A stretch of 64,000 nucleotides of DNA, taken from Clitopilus passeckerianus. Taxonomy: Eukaryota; Basidiomycota; Agaricomycetes; Agaricales; Entolomataceae. The position numbers were made by a program, and so were the translations under genes. Each line of letters starts with the position of its first letter. Positions within the stretch are counted from its first letter, which is position 1. Location: contig CALYLX010000134.1 in assembly GCA_944990035.1 (NCBI GenBank), forward strand, positions 62,001 to 126,000. The letters are read 5' to 3'. This document shows, piece after piece, positions 12,440-23,779 of the stretch. The notes under the pieces were generated by a model. It saw nothing but the letters and a program-made list of their open reading frames with translations. It was not told the origin of the DNA and made no database searches.

Positions 12440-13464
12440 CCTCTAAGCCACTACCTCCGACGATGGGCCATGCATGAAGACGCTTTGACCGTGTTTGGAT
12501 GACACTGCAACGACACCGAACACGGCAAACCCCGGGGGAGTGCGGTTTCTTTCCCGTCGCTTCAGACGACGAGCGAAGGCTCAGTCTATGGGTTAGCTGT
12601 TCAATATCAACGAGAACTGCTCACCCCTGTAATCCTGAGATTGTGGTGTCGCCAATTATCCGAGTTTTCCAGCCTGTACGACGATATCAACCATGCGATG
12701 TGTACCAACATGACCTGGTCACCTTCCACTTTTTCTGGCAAACGCCCGACCATTCTCGGTGGCGGAAAATCTAACGTCGCGAGAAGAAGCGCCAATATGA
12801 TAGTTTCAGATCTCAATTCTTTCTCGAAATATACCTCCTTGTTCATTGTAGGACCTTCAGCCAATTCTCGGCGAAATGTCACCCATGCTTCTGAATCTCG
12901 GACCGGCCTTTCTGGGAAGGTAAACGATGGGAATGTCATGCTATTCATACGACGTCGCCACCGTCTTCGTTGCCGTGCATCTCCAGACATCAGAACACAA
13001 TTCTTTGCTTGTACACTTTTTCCGTGGCCCCGTCGCTCCCCAGCGATATCAGACATTGGAAATTCCGCGCTCCTTTGTCTGGTCCCATGATCTCTCGCTA
13101 CAGCCCTTCTCAAATTCTCTTGAGAAGAGATCTGCCGCTTCTGCGCATACCTTTTCCTACTAATCACCTCATAAAAGCTGACATGGCACCTGCGAGCAGC
13201 GCAACACCGGTGAGGTTGTCCGCGCTTAGATTATCTACGTGAGTAGGACATATCTTTATCGAAAGGACGCACCTGATAGTATGATAGGACTATCGCACTA
13301 TTACCGTGGATTTCTCCACCTGCCGAGATTGCCCCATGACCTCCCATGATACTCTTTGCCGATCCCTCCGAAATGCAGCAATAATTTCCCTCAACTATTA
13401 AAAGGCCATCCGAATAAAATACCGGCCCGACAGAGTCTTTCGTTTCTACACCCTTTGGTGGACG
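12440..13464. other. Spacer with overlapping orphan ORFs on both strands
   Basis: One kilobase between divergent starts. A 186-codon minus-strand ORF (12607..13167) and a 149-codon plus-strand ORF (12641..13090) overlap almost fully. Neither shows a family motif I know, and codon use does not clearly favour either. A possible plus-strand intron runs from a GTAAAC donor near 12919 to a CTCCAG acceptor near 12985. At most one of the two is real; the spacer may simply be a long promoter. Confidence 0.35.
13395..13404 (+). promoter_or_regulatory. Probable TATA-type core promoter of the GH115 gene
   Basis: The sequence CTATTAAAAG lies about 61-70 bases before the GH115 start codon, followed by a pyrimidine-rich stretch with CTTTCG and TTCTACACC. 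The position suits a TATA element with a short leader. This is inference from position and composition. Confidence 0.45.
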
Positions 13465-16400
13465 ATGCATCTGTTGCACGCCTTCTCCACACTCGCCGTC
13501 CTCTGGACTGGTGTCCGAGCAATCGGGCAAGACAAATGCGTCACCTTTACATCGTCTGCTTCTAGCTTCCTCGTCGTCAGCAAAGGCAAAGCGGCACCTA
13601 TCATCGTCTCTTCCGATGACTGGCCGGGAGTACACCGGGCAGTCGCTGACTTCGCTGCCGACATTGAACGGGTGACTGGCAAAAAACCAGACATCCTCAA
13701 TGTCACCACTCCTGGAGATGTCGGTATGGTCAAAGGCACACCAATCATCGTTGGAACGCTTGGGAAGTCATCCTTGACCTCGACGTTGGTCAACTCCTCT
13801 CAGACCTTCGATATTTCCGGCGTTCAAGGACAGTGGGAGTCATTCAAGTCCCAGCTGATCAAGAGCCCTTTACCGGGACTTGACAGTGCTTTTGTCGTTG
13901 CGGGCGCTGATAAACGAGGAACTATATTCGCTTTATATGACCTCTCGGAGCAGTTTGGTAAGGCTATCCTCATCATCCTCCGTTAAGATTCTTCTAACCT
14001 TCGGCAAGGTGTCTCCCCTTGGTACTGGTGGGCTGATGTCCCAGTCAAGAAGCACTCAGAGCTCTACATCAACGCAGCTGGATGCTCCCATGGAAGCCCG
14101 ACCGTCAAGTACAGGGGCATCTTCCTCAATGACGAGCAGCCAGCCCTGCAGAATTGGGCCATGGAGAAGTTCACCAACGGGACCACCAGTTCACCCCTTG
14201 GGTCTCCGTTCAATCATTTGTTCTATACCAAGCTGTGAGTCGTGATCAAATGCTCCTTAGAGTTTATGACTGAGTGCTCTTGATTAGGTTCGAACTGATT
14301 CTGCGGATGAAAGCAAACTATTTGTGGCCAGGTAAGCTAACCTATCCGTTTGTTATTATCAGGCTGTACTGACAATCCTGTACTAGCTATGTGGGGAAGG
14401 TAAGTCATATCTTGACGGGGCCTAGCAAGCCTGTTGCTGACCAGTGAAAAGTGCTTTCGCCTTGGATGACTCTCAGAACCAACCTCTCGCCGACATGTTC
14501 GGTGTAGTCATGGGCACAAGGTCCTTATCTCTCCTCTACTCCTTTGATTGTTGTTTAAAGTAAGCTTTTCCAAACAGTCACCAGGAACCGATGATGCGAG
14601 CAACACCCAATGAATTCTCCGTTCTTCAGTACGGCACCTGGGATTGGACAAAGAACCAAGCGAACATCACCAAGTACTTCCAGGAAGGTGCTGAAAGAGC
14701 TAAAAACTATGAGTCAGTCTTCACGATTGGCATGAGAGGTTTCGGCGACTGTAAGTTGCCTGTTCCTCTCCTTTCTGGTTTCCCTAGCATGGTGTTGACT
14801 CTACGTAACAGTGCCGCTTTCCGAAAACGAGAATATCGGACTATTACAGAGCGTCGTCGACGAACAGACTAAGATTTTGACCTCAGTATTCCAGGAGCAA
14901 ATTCAAGACATTCCACAGATCTGGACTCTCTGTTCGTGTTCTACCTCCTTATGTTGTACGAGAGACTAATGGTTTCGCAGACCAAGAAGTCGAAGGATAC
15001 TATGATCACGGAATGAAGGTCCCGGATTATGTGACCTTACTGTGGACCGATGATAAGTATGTTTTCATTGTGGCTTCGTTGCGACATTGTTTCTGACAAT
15101 GAAGCTAGCTGGGGCAATATCCGTCGATTCCCAGCGACTGCTGAGAGGAATAGGACCGGAGGTGCTGGCGTGTACTATCATGTGGGTTGTCCATCTTTTG
15201 AAGATGATCAACAAGGCTAATTCTAAGTTCCTATAGGTGGATTTCGTAGGTTTTATAGTATCTGGTATGCCCTCTGAGCACTTATTAGACCGCGGTTAAC
15301 AGGTCGGCCCGCCGAGAGACTACAAATGGGTCACAGTAAGTAGGAGTTCGACACATCAGACAAGCACTTAACGAATCCCGTATTTGCAACAGTCCAGCCA
15401 GATTCCAAAGGTAGGCTATCGTCGCCCTAACTTTATTGACCTATGGTCGTAACATCCTTTTGCGTAGATCTACGAACAAATGTCCGTCGCCGTAGACAAG
15501 GCAGCAACTCGGGTTTGGATCCTCAATGTCGGAGACCTGAAGCCCTATGAACGCGAAACCGAGTTCTTCCTGAACTATGGCTGGAATGCTACCCGCTGGA
15601 ACCCGGATAACCTCGACTCCTACGTTAGCGAATGGGCCCAGAGGGAATTCGCCCTGGATGCACCTGCAACGAAATCCGTGGTCGATATTGTCGCCAACCT
15701 GACACGCTTCAATGCAAGGAGGAAGCCGGAGTTACTGAACAGTACTACTTTCAGTCTGATCAACTACAGAGAGTGAGCTTGATACTCTCAGGCTGCTCCT
15801 GCCGGCTGCTTGCTAATTACGAACATATCCTAGGTCCGACCGTGTACTTGATGCATGGAAAACATTGCTGGACGCCTCGACTAGCATCTACAACAAGCTT
15901 TCTGCAGACATGAAACCTGCTTTCTTCCAGCTCGTCCATCACCCCGTTTCTGCCAGTGCGAACTTGGCTAATATGGTAACTGCCCTTCTGACCTATCTCC
16001 TCAACGCATTTTTGAAGATTCGTTAAGCTTGTTTCCGCTGGGCTGAACAATATGAGAGGAACGCAAGCTCGAGTACGTTTTTTGCATGCTGCGCCCTCTT
16101 TCATGCTGACGATCATTGTTTCCTTACTAGCTGAGCACCAACCAACTCGCAGATGCCGTCGTTGATTACTTTGAGCATGACTACGATTTCGAAGAGCAAT
16201 ACCACACATTGTTGAATGGTAAGCCCAAGTCCACCTTTACATCTTTGCCAGACTCTGACTGTATCTCTTTAGGAAAATGGGACCAGTGAGTACGACCCAG
16301 TCGTTCTCGCCGCAATCATTAACTTCGAGGCTAGCATGATGGATCAGACTCGTAAGTCAATTGTCGTTGTTTTATGGATGAGGAGTTCATTCCCTTGTAA

Positions 16401-17775
16401 TCAGACGTTGGCTATTACTACTGGCAGCAACCGATGGCTAATACGTGAGTTAGACTAGCAACGATGGTTGGACTTTGCTAAACGCCGCACAGTATGCCCC
16501 CAATTACCCGCTTCCAAAGCAAGAAACAGGCACTCGCAGGTGTAATGAGGATCGTGCCCGAAGGCACTCTGGGAGCATGGTGAGAGGCTTCAACATAAAT
16601 TTATCTACGAAACTCACGCCTCTTCTCTTGACAGGCCCGGTGACAACCCAAGCCAGTGTGCCCAAGGATACAACTGTCCTCCGCCCACCATCACTCTCGA
16701 CAACTTCGATGTACTGGGCAGCCGATACGTCGATGTAGGCTCTGGTGGACCCGCAACATTCACGTTCACCGCTTCGACCAACGCTACCTGGTTGACCTTG
16801 TCGTCCAAAGGAGGGTCTATCTCCGCCTCTAAACCTGAACAGAGAATCTACGCTTCCGTCAACAACTGGGGTAGCCTAACAGCGGGTGCAAACTACGCAG
16901 TCATTACGTTCACTGCCAAGGCTGCGAAACAAGCCCCATTGACTGTGCAAGTTACTTTCGTCGCCACGAAAAACAATTTAGCTTCTGGATTCAAAGGTGC
17001 CTTTCACTGTGAACTGAACTGAATTAACGGAAATTAACGTACGTCGGTACCAGGATTTGTTGAGGGTGACAGAACTGTGTCCATTGAAGCTGGTCATGCA
17101 ACCCGAAATAATACGGCAGGCGGCATGTTCTGGAAAAACATACCTAACTACGGACGAACGGTCTCTGGCGTAACACCTTGGCCACGACTTGGAAACAACG
17201 ACGCAAACTTTACCGCTGGTGCAGGACCTTCATTGTTCGTCATTGGAGCTTCCATTGCTGATGTTTGCTAACGTGCCTGATAAAGGGAATATGATTTCTA
17301 TCTTTTCAATACGATCGCCAACAACGGAACTGTCAATGTGACGACTCTCCTCTCGCCTACGCTCAACTCTGGAGAACGCAGCCGTCCCATGGCATTTGCC
17401 ATTTCGGTCGATGATCAGACTCCAGTTGTATCTCACTTCTTCCCTCCCGCTGTACCTGGAGGTTTCCCGCCCCAATGGGGTGGCAACGACGGTTTCGCCG
17501 CGAACAATATCATTAGTGTGACAACTTCCTTCAAAGCCTCTCCTGGAGCGCATACGTTGAAGGTTAGTTGTAGCAAGTCCGAGTTTGAATTCGTTGGGTT
17601 TGCTGACTATGTCATCTAGCTCTTCGCCGTAGAACCTGCTGTGACCGTGCAAAAGCTCATCATTGGTATGTATTCAAGGTCAGAGAGATGCGCATGTTGT
17701 CTGATACTCTTGCTAGATGCTGGTGGATTGAGGCCGAGTTATTTGGGACCTCCGGAAAGTCGATTGTCTAGTTAA
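13465..17775 (+). CDS. Secreted GH115 xylan alpha-1,2-glucuronidase
   Basis: About 20 exons encode a protein of roughly 1000 residues. It starts with a hydrophobic signal peptide (MHLLHAFSTLAVLWTGVRA). Family-like motifs follow in order: GTIFALYDLSEQFGVSPWYWW, KYRGIFLNDEQPAL, FELILRMKANYLWPAMWGSA, HQEPMMRA, the YYDHGMKVPDYVTLLWTDDN stretch, YYHVDFVGPPRDYKW, FFLNYGWNATRWNPDNL, GYYYWQQPMANTMPP, ALAGVMRIVPEGTLGAWPGD, and a C-terminal beta-sandwich region (VEGDRTVSIEAGHA) ending LGPPESRLSS. GH115 enzymes remove 4-O-methyl-glucuronic acid from xylan, including internal xylose units, and act outside the cell. Exons of 13 nt (14387..14399), 9 nt (15237..15245) and 18 nt (15393..15410) are needed to keep frame and motifs. 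The family call is firm; a few splice points may be off. Confidence 0.88.
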
Positions 17776-18066
17776 AATCTGGCAGAGAATGAGGCTGATT
17801 CGCCGCCGAATTTGCATTTACAATACCCTATCTAGTCATCATGTTTGTATATACGAATTACGCCTTTTCAAATACATATTGCTTCACTCCAGCCTCGAAA
17901 TTGCAAACTTGAGGATGTTTGAGGCTACCATGCCATGGACATACGCGGTCATGCCGTAATCGCCTGATGTCATCCACGCCCCAGCGACATCCAGCTTGCT
18001 TCCTCATTCCGCTACCAGAGTCACGATCATCTCCACTGCGAGAGGCCGAGTTCATCGTTCTTAACG
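17776..18066. other. Intergenic spacer
   Basis: Short tandem-gene spacer holding the GH115 3' end and the promoter of the vacuolar protease gene. No further feature seen. Confidence 0.6.
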
Positions 18067-21000
18067 ATGCTCAGGCAATACGTAGCGCCGTTTGGAACGT
18101 TAATAGCTCTCTTGCTTTACCTATCCGTCTTCCTCTCAGTTAAACTCACCGACTCTTTGCCCAAACCGGCCTCGGAATCTAAACAGAACAGGCTGAATGT
18201 CAACTTAACCCAAGCATGGGAGGACTTGCACCGGATTGCAACTGGCCCGCATCCTTACAACTCCAGGAGGAATGATGCCGTCGCGGAATACCTGTTGGAG
18301 AGGTTGGGAGAAGTGGCAGAGCAATATCCTGATGTTCAAGTCACGCAGGATCTTGTGTCCAACGGAACATTCAGAACGACCTATTTCGAAGGCACAAACA
18401 TTCTGGTGAAGATACCTGGCACAGCAAGGGATGCTGACAAGGACGCAATTCTGTTTTCGGCACATTACGACTCAGTGTCCACTTCGACTGGTACAGTGGA
18501 TGATGGCATCGCTATTGTCTGCATGCTGCAGCTCGCCCAGAAGTTTGCCAAGGACCGGGGAAGGAAAACAGCCATCTTCAACTTCAACAACGGCGAGGAA
18601 GACTGGCTGAATGGCGCTAAAGCGTAAACATCTGCTATATTTGAGAGAGAGAGAGAAAGTCAGCTAATATGGTCTTCTCCAGCTTTATGCAACACCCATG
18701 GTCCAACTTGACGAGTACCTTCTTGAATCTTGAAGGTGCTGCTTCCGGGGGGTATGCATGTTTGAGTTGTGGTTGCCTCTATATGTCCTCAACCTTGTTC
18801 CAGGCGTCCGCTACTCTTTAGAAGCACTTCCCTAGCACCGGTGAAATCGTTCTCGCGATCTGTGCCACACCCACACACCTCCATCCTCGCGGCAGACGCA
18901 TTTGCAGCGGGTGTTATCCGCTCCGGGACGGACTACTCCGTCTACGCCAACCCTTCTACTGAAGGTTCATATAATCCTCATGGAATGCAAGGATTGGATC
19001 TAGCCTTCTACAAAGGAAGAAGCCGATACCACACCAAGTATGATGCCATAGCTTGGCTCGAAGGTGGAACTTATCGGGCAGTCTGGGGTATGCTCGAGAG
19101 CGCTGTAGCTGTTGGCGACGAGCTCCTGACTGGAAATAACGGAGGAAAGGAAGAGAGTGCGGTGTATTTTGATGGTAAGCATCCCTGCTGCTACGCGCCT
19201 AAGCCTTTCTAAAGCAACAAATAGTGTTCGGGCATGCCACTGTGGTCTTCTCTCTGAACAGTCTGCGGATCTACAATATCGTCTTCCTCTCAATCATTCC
19301 TGTCGTCATCATCCTGCTTTCCTTCTGCAAGCGACTTGCTGCCCCTGGTGGTCTTGATTCTTACAAACTCCATTTCCGCTGGGTTCGTTTCTGGTTTGGG
19401 TTGATTCTCACCGGCGCAGCACAAGTAGGATTGGTTGCTCTGTATAAGAACTTCAATCCATATGTAGGTTATCTGCATTTCATATCCTCCCATCTTTCTG
19501 AATAATACTCTTTGCAGGTCGTCTACTCATACCCATACTCGACCCTTTTCACTTCCTTTGCGTTGACCTACATAACGCTTTACATCTCGTTGTCAGTTCC
19601 TCTCCGACTCCCCTACTTCATTACATCTCGCATTTCCTCCTCGACACCGACCATAAACCCCAATGAGGTCAAATCTCGGTCCACACAAGCCACGACGGTC
19701 CTTCTACAACTTCTCATCCTCTCATACTTCCTCCTGTTTGTTCCTATCGTAATTCTTTCTGGAGGACAGAACATCGGCAGCATATACCCTCTATCCGCTC
19801 TCCTAACCTGCGCCTTTGCTGGTTGGGTCGTCGGAGTGGGAGGAGAGATGTTGTTCGGGATATATGGGGACGAGGGCATTGAGGTCAAGCGAGAAAGAGT
19901 CGATGGTACCGATGACGAGGAAGAGGCTGAAGAAGGACAAGACGAGGAGAATGGCCACCAGGAAAGAAGATACGTTAGTGGTGTTATGTACACCGCTCCC
20001 CATGACAGGGACAACAGTGCCAATACCGAAACCACTGTTCGTCCAACCTCGCCCAACTGGGGCGCTCGAGCATCTTCAAACAATGGACCCGGCAACTCGG
20101 AAGAACAGGAGACAGAGCCTACCGAGATTACGCCACTTATTCAACAACGCAGGGAAGCAGGGTTGCCTCTGACTGACCTCAGGCTGAGGGAAGAGGGTGT
20201 CGGGAAGGAGCTGGCGAGGATGATTGTATGGCTCTTGCAGGTTATCTTCGTGGTGCCTATTCCCATTATCCTGGTCGCGCATATTGCTCTCATCATGGTG
20301 GATGGGTCATCTCAGAGTGTTGTCGATGGCGGAGGTGTCGGAACTAGTAAGTTTTCTCACCAGCAGTTGCGCTTCTTTGCTCATGGAGGATTTCAGTATA
20401 CGCAAGCTTCTCGGTCATCTCCCTGCTTTTACTTCTCCCAGCCATGCCATTCTTCCCGGCACCATCCACTTTGCCTCCCCCGCCAGTCAAACCCAAGAAA
20501 GGCAGCAAATTCCCTGATACCACTACCTCCAATGGCACCATGACCCTTACCTTCGTCCTTTTCATCCTTTTCCTCGTTTCCGCCCTCCTAACCAGCGGGA
20601 TTCTCGGTCCCCTGGGCAGAGCTGTCGGTGTCGCCGAGGCATATCGCCCAGGCTTCCCCTTCGGCGTCGAGAGCCCAATGAAGGTCTACTTCCAGCAACA
20701 AGTTGAAATTCGCCCCAGTGGCAAGATTGTTCCGAGTACCACTTTGACGGGCGTTCCTTATTACATGGAGAAGTTGGTCGTACCGGAGCTGCCGTCGAGT
20801 CATGGAGAGAAAGCCAAGGGGGTGAATTGCGGCGAAGCGACTGGGAGAGGAAAAGGTGGTGAGGGGTTGAGGAAATGCGCTTGGGAGAATGAGTTACTTC
20901 CTTGGCCAGGAGCATATAACGCCGAGTCTACGGGTTCGATTGATGAGGGAGAAGATGACTGGGAGATGTGGTGGAATCTTGACTCAGAGACGACCACAGC

Positions 21001-21553
21001 TTCTCCAAGAGTGCCCAAGAACCCGTATTTCCGATCTCAGGTATCAGCTCCTATCGACGGCAGGAAGAATTTGACGAGGACCATCGCAGTGGAAGGCAGG
21101 AACACGAGGAATTGTAGGATCTATTTCGATTCGCCCACCAAGGACTCTCCATCACTGGCGAAAGTCAAGGAGTGGCGTGTTCGAGGTGGTGAGGGTGTTG
21201 GGAAGGAGGTTCCTGGAGGTGAGGGAGAGGGTGTCAAGGAGGTGAGGATGTGGAGTAGGACGTGGGGAAGAGAATTCGTTCTCGACGCAGAACTTGATGC
21301 GTCCAGCGAAGGACACAAGCTCAGTGGGAGGGTGGCTTGCGAGTGGACTGAGTACCGAAGTGGATTGGTGGAGCCGAGAAGCGCGAGCTCAGCCTCACCA
21401 CAAGATCATTTTGCAGATGTTTCAGGCGACGAGAAGGGAGAAAATCCCAGCATACCAGCGTATGAGGAAGTTCTCCAGAACCTTCCTCGTTGGGCGGTCG
21501 CAACGAAGCTTCAGGATGGATTGGTGGAGGTCTGGTGGAAGTTCGAAATTTGA
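18067..21553 (+). CDS. PFF1: Vacuolar membrane protease, M28 family (Pff1)
   Basis: Seven exons encode a large multi-pass metalloprotease. An N-terminal transmembrane helix (FGTLIALLLYLSVFLSV) precedes a luminal M28 zinc-peptidase domain. That domain has SAHYDSVSTSTGTVDDG (zinc ligands His and Asp), FNFNNGEEDWLNGAKAF (catalytic Glu pair), LNLEGAASGG and RYHTKYDAIAWL (last His ligand). Several membrane helices follow (FLSIIPVVIILLSF, VRFWFGLILTGAAQVGLVAL, FTSFALTYITLYISLSV, LQLLILSYFLLFVPIVIL, MIVWLLQVIFVVPIPIIL, LTFVLFILFLVSALL), then a large luminal C-terminal domain ending VWWKFEI. A long acidic loop sits between helices at about 19880-20170. The Gly after the Glu-Glu-Asp of the family is Trp here. 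Family knowledge places it in the vacuole membrane; its substrate is unclear. Confidence 0.9.
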
Positions 21554-21701
21554 GTGGTTGTCCGTCGTGTAATGGGGATCCTATTTGTATTTTATCCTAG
21601 CGAGCTCACTCTATGTTATGGGACGTTTCTTCGATCCTGTCGTCGTTCGAGCTCGGCAGGTGCTTAAGAGGCCATGCAAGTAATTTGAGAACCTTCCTCA
21701 A

Positions 21702-21774
21702 GGGCACATGGTGTAGTTGGTTATCACATCCGCTTAGCATGCGGGGGGTGCCCGGTTCAATTCCGGGTGTGTCC
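21702..21774 (+). tRNA. tRNA-Ala (AGC)
   Basis: A complete cloverleaf of 73 nt without an intron. The acceptor arm GGGCACA pairs with TGTGTCC (one G-T wobble). The A box lies in TGGTGTAGTTGG, the anticodon stem-loop is CCGCTTAGCATGCGG with anticodon AGC, and the B box is GGTTCAATTCC. No CCA is encoded, as expected in a eukaryote. Confidence 0.95.
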
Positions 21775-21838
21775 AAATCTTTTTGCTTGTCCCATGATCC
21801 ATCAATTGCAGGCGATGTAACCATCAATCAATCTCACA

Positions 21839-22182
21839 GAGTACCAGACGGTGGTCTCGTCAGTGGCGGTGTTGGATGGGGGTTTCGTCAGTCACACCTG
21901 ACTCAGCAAAGTGATGCTTGTGATTGGACGAGTGAGCTGTTTTCGACAGGGTGACGATGGGCGTGACACCTGCCAAATGTGGTAGAAACATTAATATGTT
22001 TGGCCCCCTCTTCCCCCGTCGTTTCTGCTTGAAGTAAAGGCCAGAATATACTATACATGTACTATGCTCTACACTGAAGCGGTCATGTGGGAGAACGACG
22101 CGAGAATCAGGCTGCAGCTGTAGCCTGACGAAATGCCCATCCAGCACCGCCACTGACGGGACCACCGTCTGGGATAGTACTC
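21839..22182. mobile_element. MITE-like element with about 47-bp terminal inverted repeats
   Basis: The left arm (about 21845-21891) and the reverse complement of the right arm (about 22126-22172) match at roughly 43 of 47 positions. Both begin CAGACGGTGGT and end TTTCGTCAG. A further GAGTAC/GTACTC pair lies just outside. The enclosed 240 bp has no ORF with a transposase motif. Total length about 344 bp and long TIRs fit a non-autonomous DNA transposon (MITE). TA dinucleotides flank the CCAGACGG ends, which would suit a Tc1/mariner-type target duplication, but the right boundary is two bases ragged, so the superfamily is unsettled. It lies 64 bp past the tRNA gene. Confidence 0.8.
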
Positions 22183-23056
22183 ATTTGTGGGTTGTTTGCC
22201 TGTGAAAATGTCTAAACGACTCGGAGAACACGCAGGCGACCGTCGACATATCAGAGGTTGTCATCAACATCGTAACGGAGTACTGAGTACGTGGTGGGCC
22301 TACCATCATTTATGGGTCTTGTCTCTACCCTACATTCGGAGAACCTCATCATTCACACTTTGGCATTTCCTGATGCTGAAAACGAATATTGGTTTGCAAG
22401 CGGCCTGATTCTTAGCTTGTGTCAATATGTGGGGCCAACTCGATAACAACAACTCTGCAGATTTTTGAAATTAAGCTCAATCCTCGGACCGCAGCCTTAC
22501 TGAGGTTCTAAAGCCTGCGTCGAGCTAGGACCTCGATGTCAAGTAAGTACCCGAGCTTGAGGTTGATCTTTGAACGACGAATAAGCGAGCGAGCGAGCGA
22601 GCTGTGCAGTCGGCCCGCCTCCTGCCTGCCAATCAGAGGAGGTCTCAACGCGACGCGTCGTTACGTTGCTTGGCGCGTTACCACCATCTCTGCATCCACC
22701 ACAGCCCAGTCTGCAGGCGGAGGGACGTTGACCTACCCTATTCGAAACCGTCACGAGCTTGCGGGCGGCTGTTTCCGACTCATGCGGTATATAACCCACC
22801 AGTTGATGAAACAAAGCATACCTCAACATCCAGTGCAGGCACTCGGTTCTAAACTAACGAGCTTCCATATAAGCCTGCAGTTTCACGATTAATTCACGAC
22901 TATAAACGACTTTCGCTATCTCCCTCTAATATATCTGGGACAAGCACCATTACCTGCATCTACACCAACCACAGCACCTCTAAAAGTTTCAATACCAACG
23001 CCAACACTAATCAACTCACACATTTTCTTGCAACTATAATTCACCGAGCCTTATAA
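22183..23056. other. Spacer with GCGA microsatellite and probable TATA elements
   Basis: A short GCGA/GAGC repeat lies at about 22585-22602. GTATATAA at 22787-22794 and a CT/CA-rich stretch after 22900 look like a core promoter and leader for the small ORF at 23057. ORFs in 22530-22900 overlap on both strands and show no family signal. Confidence 0.45.
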
Positions 23057-23380
23057 ATGGCACACAAGCGCACCAGCTCTACTTCTTCGACTTCCTCTAC
23101 CACCTCTACCTGCTCTACAGCGTCGACGAGAAGCCTTAGCTCGCGTCGAGGGATCAGCTTCCGCCTGCCCATCTCATCAAACACCCCTTCGCTATCAGCT
23201 ATGCCCTCACCTAGCACCAAATACGCACCTTCGTCCGGCAGGCGAGCACTCCCCACCCCAGCCCCCTTAACACTTCTACCGGGGATGCAGGCCCCTGTTA
23301 GCGCGGCAAGCGGCAAGCTCATGAGTAGTCGAATGAGGGACTTTGGGATGGGCGACGATGGCTGGACACCATTGAACTAG
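23057..23380 (+). CDS. Small Ser/Thr/Pro-rich protein (hypothetical)
   Basis: A single-exon ORF of 107 residues. The first 40 residues are mostly Ser, Thr and Arg, then Pro- and Ser-rich sequence, ending GKLMSSRMRDFGMGDDGWTPLN. No domain, signal peptide or membrane segment is seen, so it is probably disordered. A TATA-like element and a long pyrimidine-rich leader upstream support transcription. An antisense ORF of similar length (23041..23322) exists, but its Glu/Val run is the mirror of the Ser-rich coding and is less likely. Confidence 0.5.
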   Translation: MAHKRTSSTSSTSSTTSTCSTASTRSLSSRRGISFRLPISSNTPSLSAMPSPSTKYAPSSGRRALPTPAPLTLLPGMQAPVSAASGKLMSSRMRDFGMGDDGWTPLN

Positions 23381-23779
23381 AGCAATCTTCAACCCCTGTT
23401 TACTCCTCTGCCTCATCAGGCCGTAGTTCTGCTCCCCAATAAAGGCTTCCTCCTCTCTTCAGAGAGGACAGGCTAAATATCATATGGAATACGTTGTTAT
23501 TATTATCATATCTATCGGCGTTCTAGAATATTTGCTATCACATGTAAAATTATAATTATAATCAGTAAAAAATGTAATATATTTAGGTCCAGTTTGTTTC
23601 TCCCTCTGAACGGGATACATTACTGCCTCGGCGTTTCCCGCTGTCTAGCCTCATGTTCTCGCTTCTGTCACGGGGAGCGGCCGTTTTCAACGTGGTCGTT
23701 TGAGCACCTTGAACGTGAATACGTGATCGTGATCTGTGTTCTTCTTTCTCTGGTTGAATCACTACCGAAGGATCTCTTC

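Noticed and set aside
19613..20095. 160-codon minus-strand ORF
   Set aside because: Antisense shadow of the vacuolar protease acidic loop, whose frame carries the family motifs.
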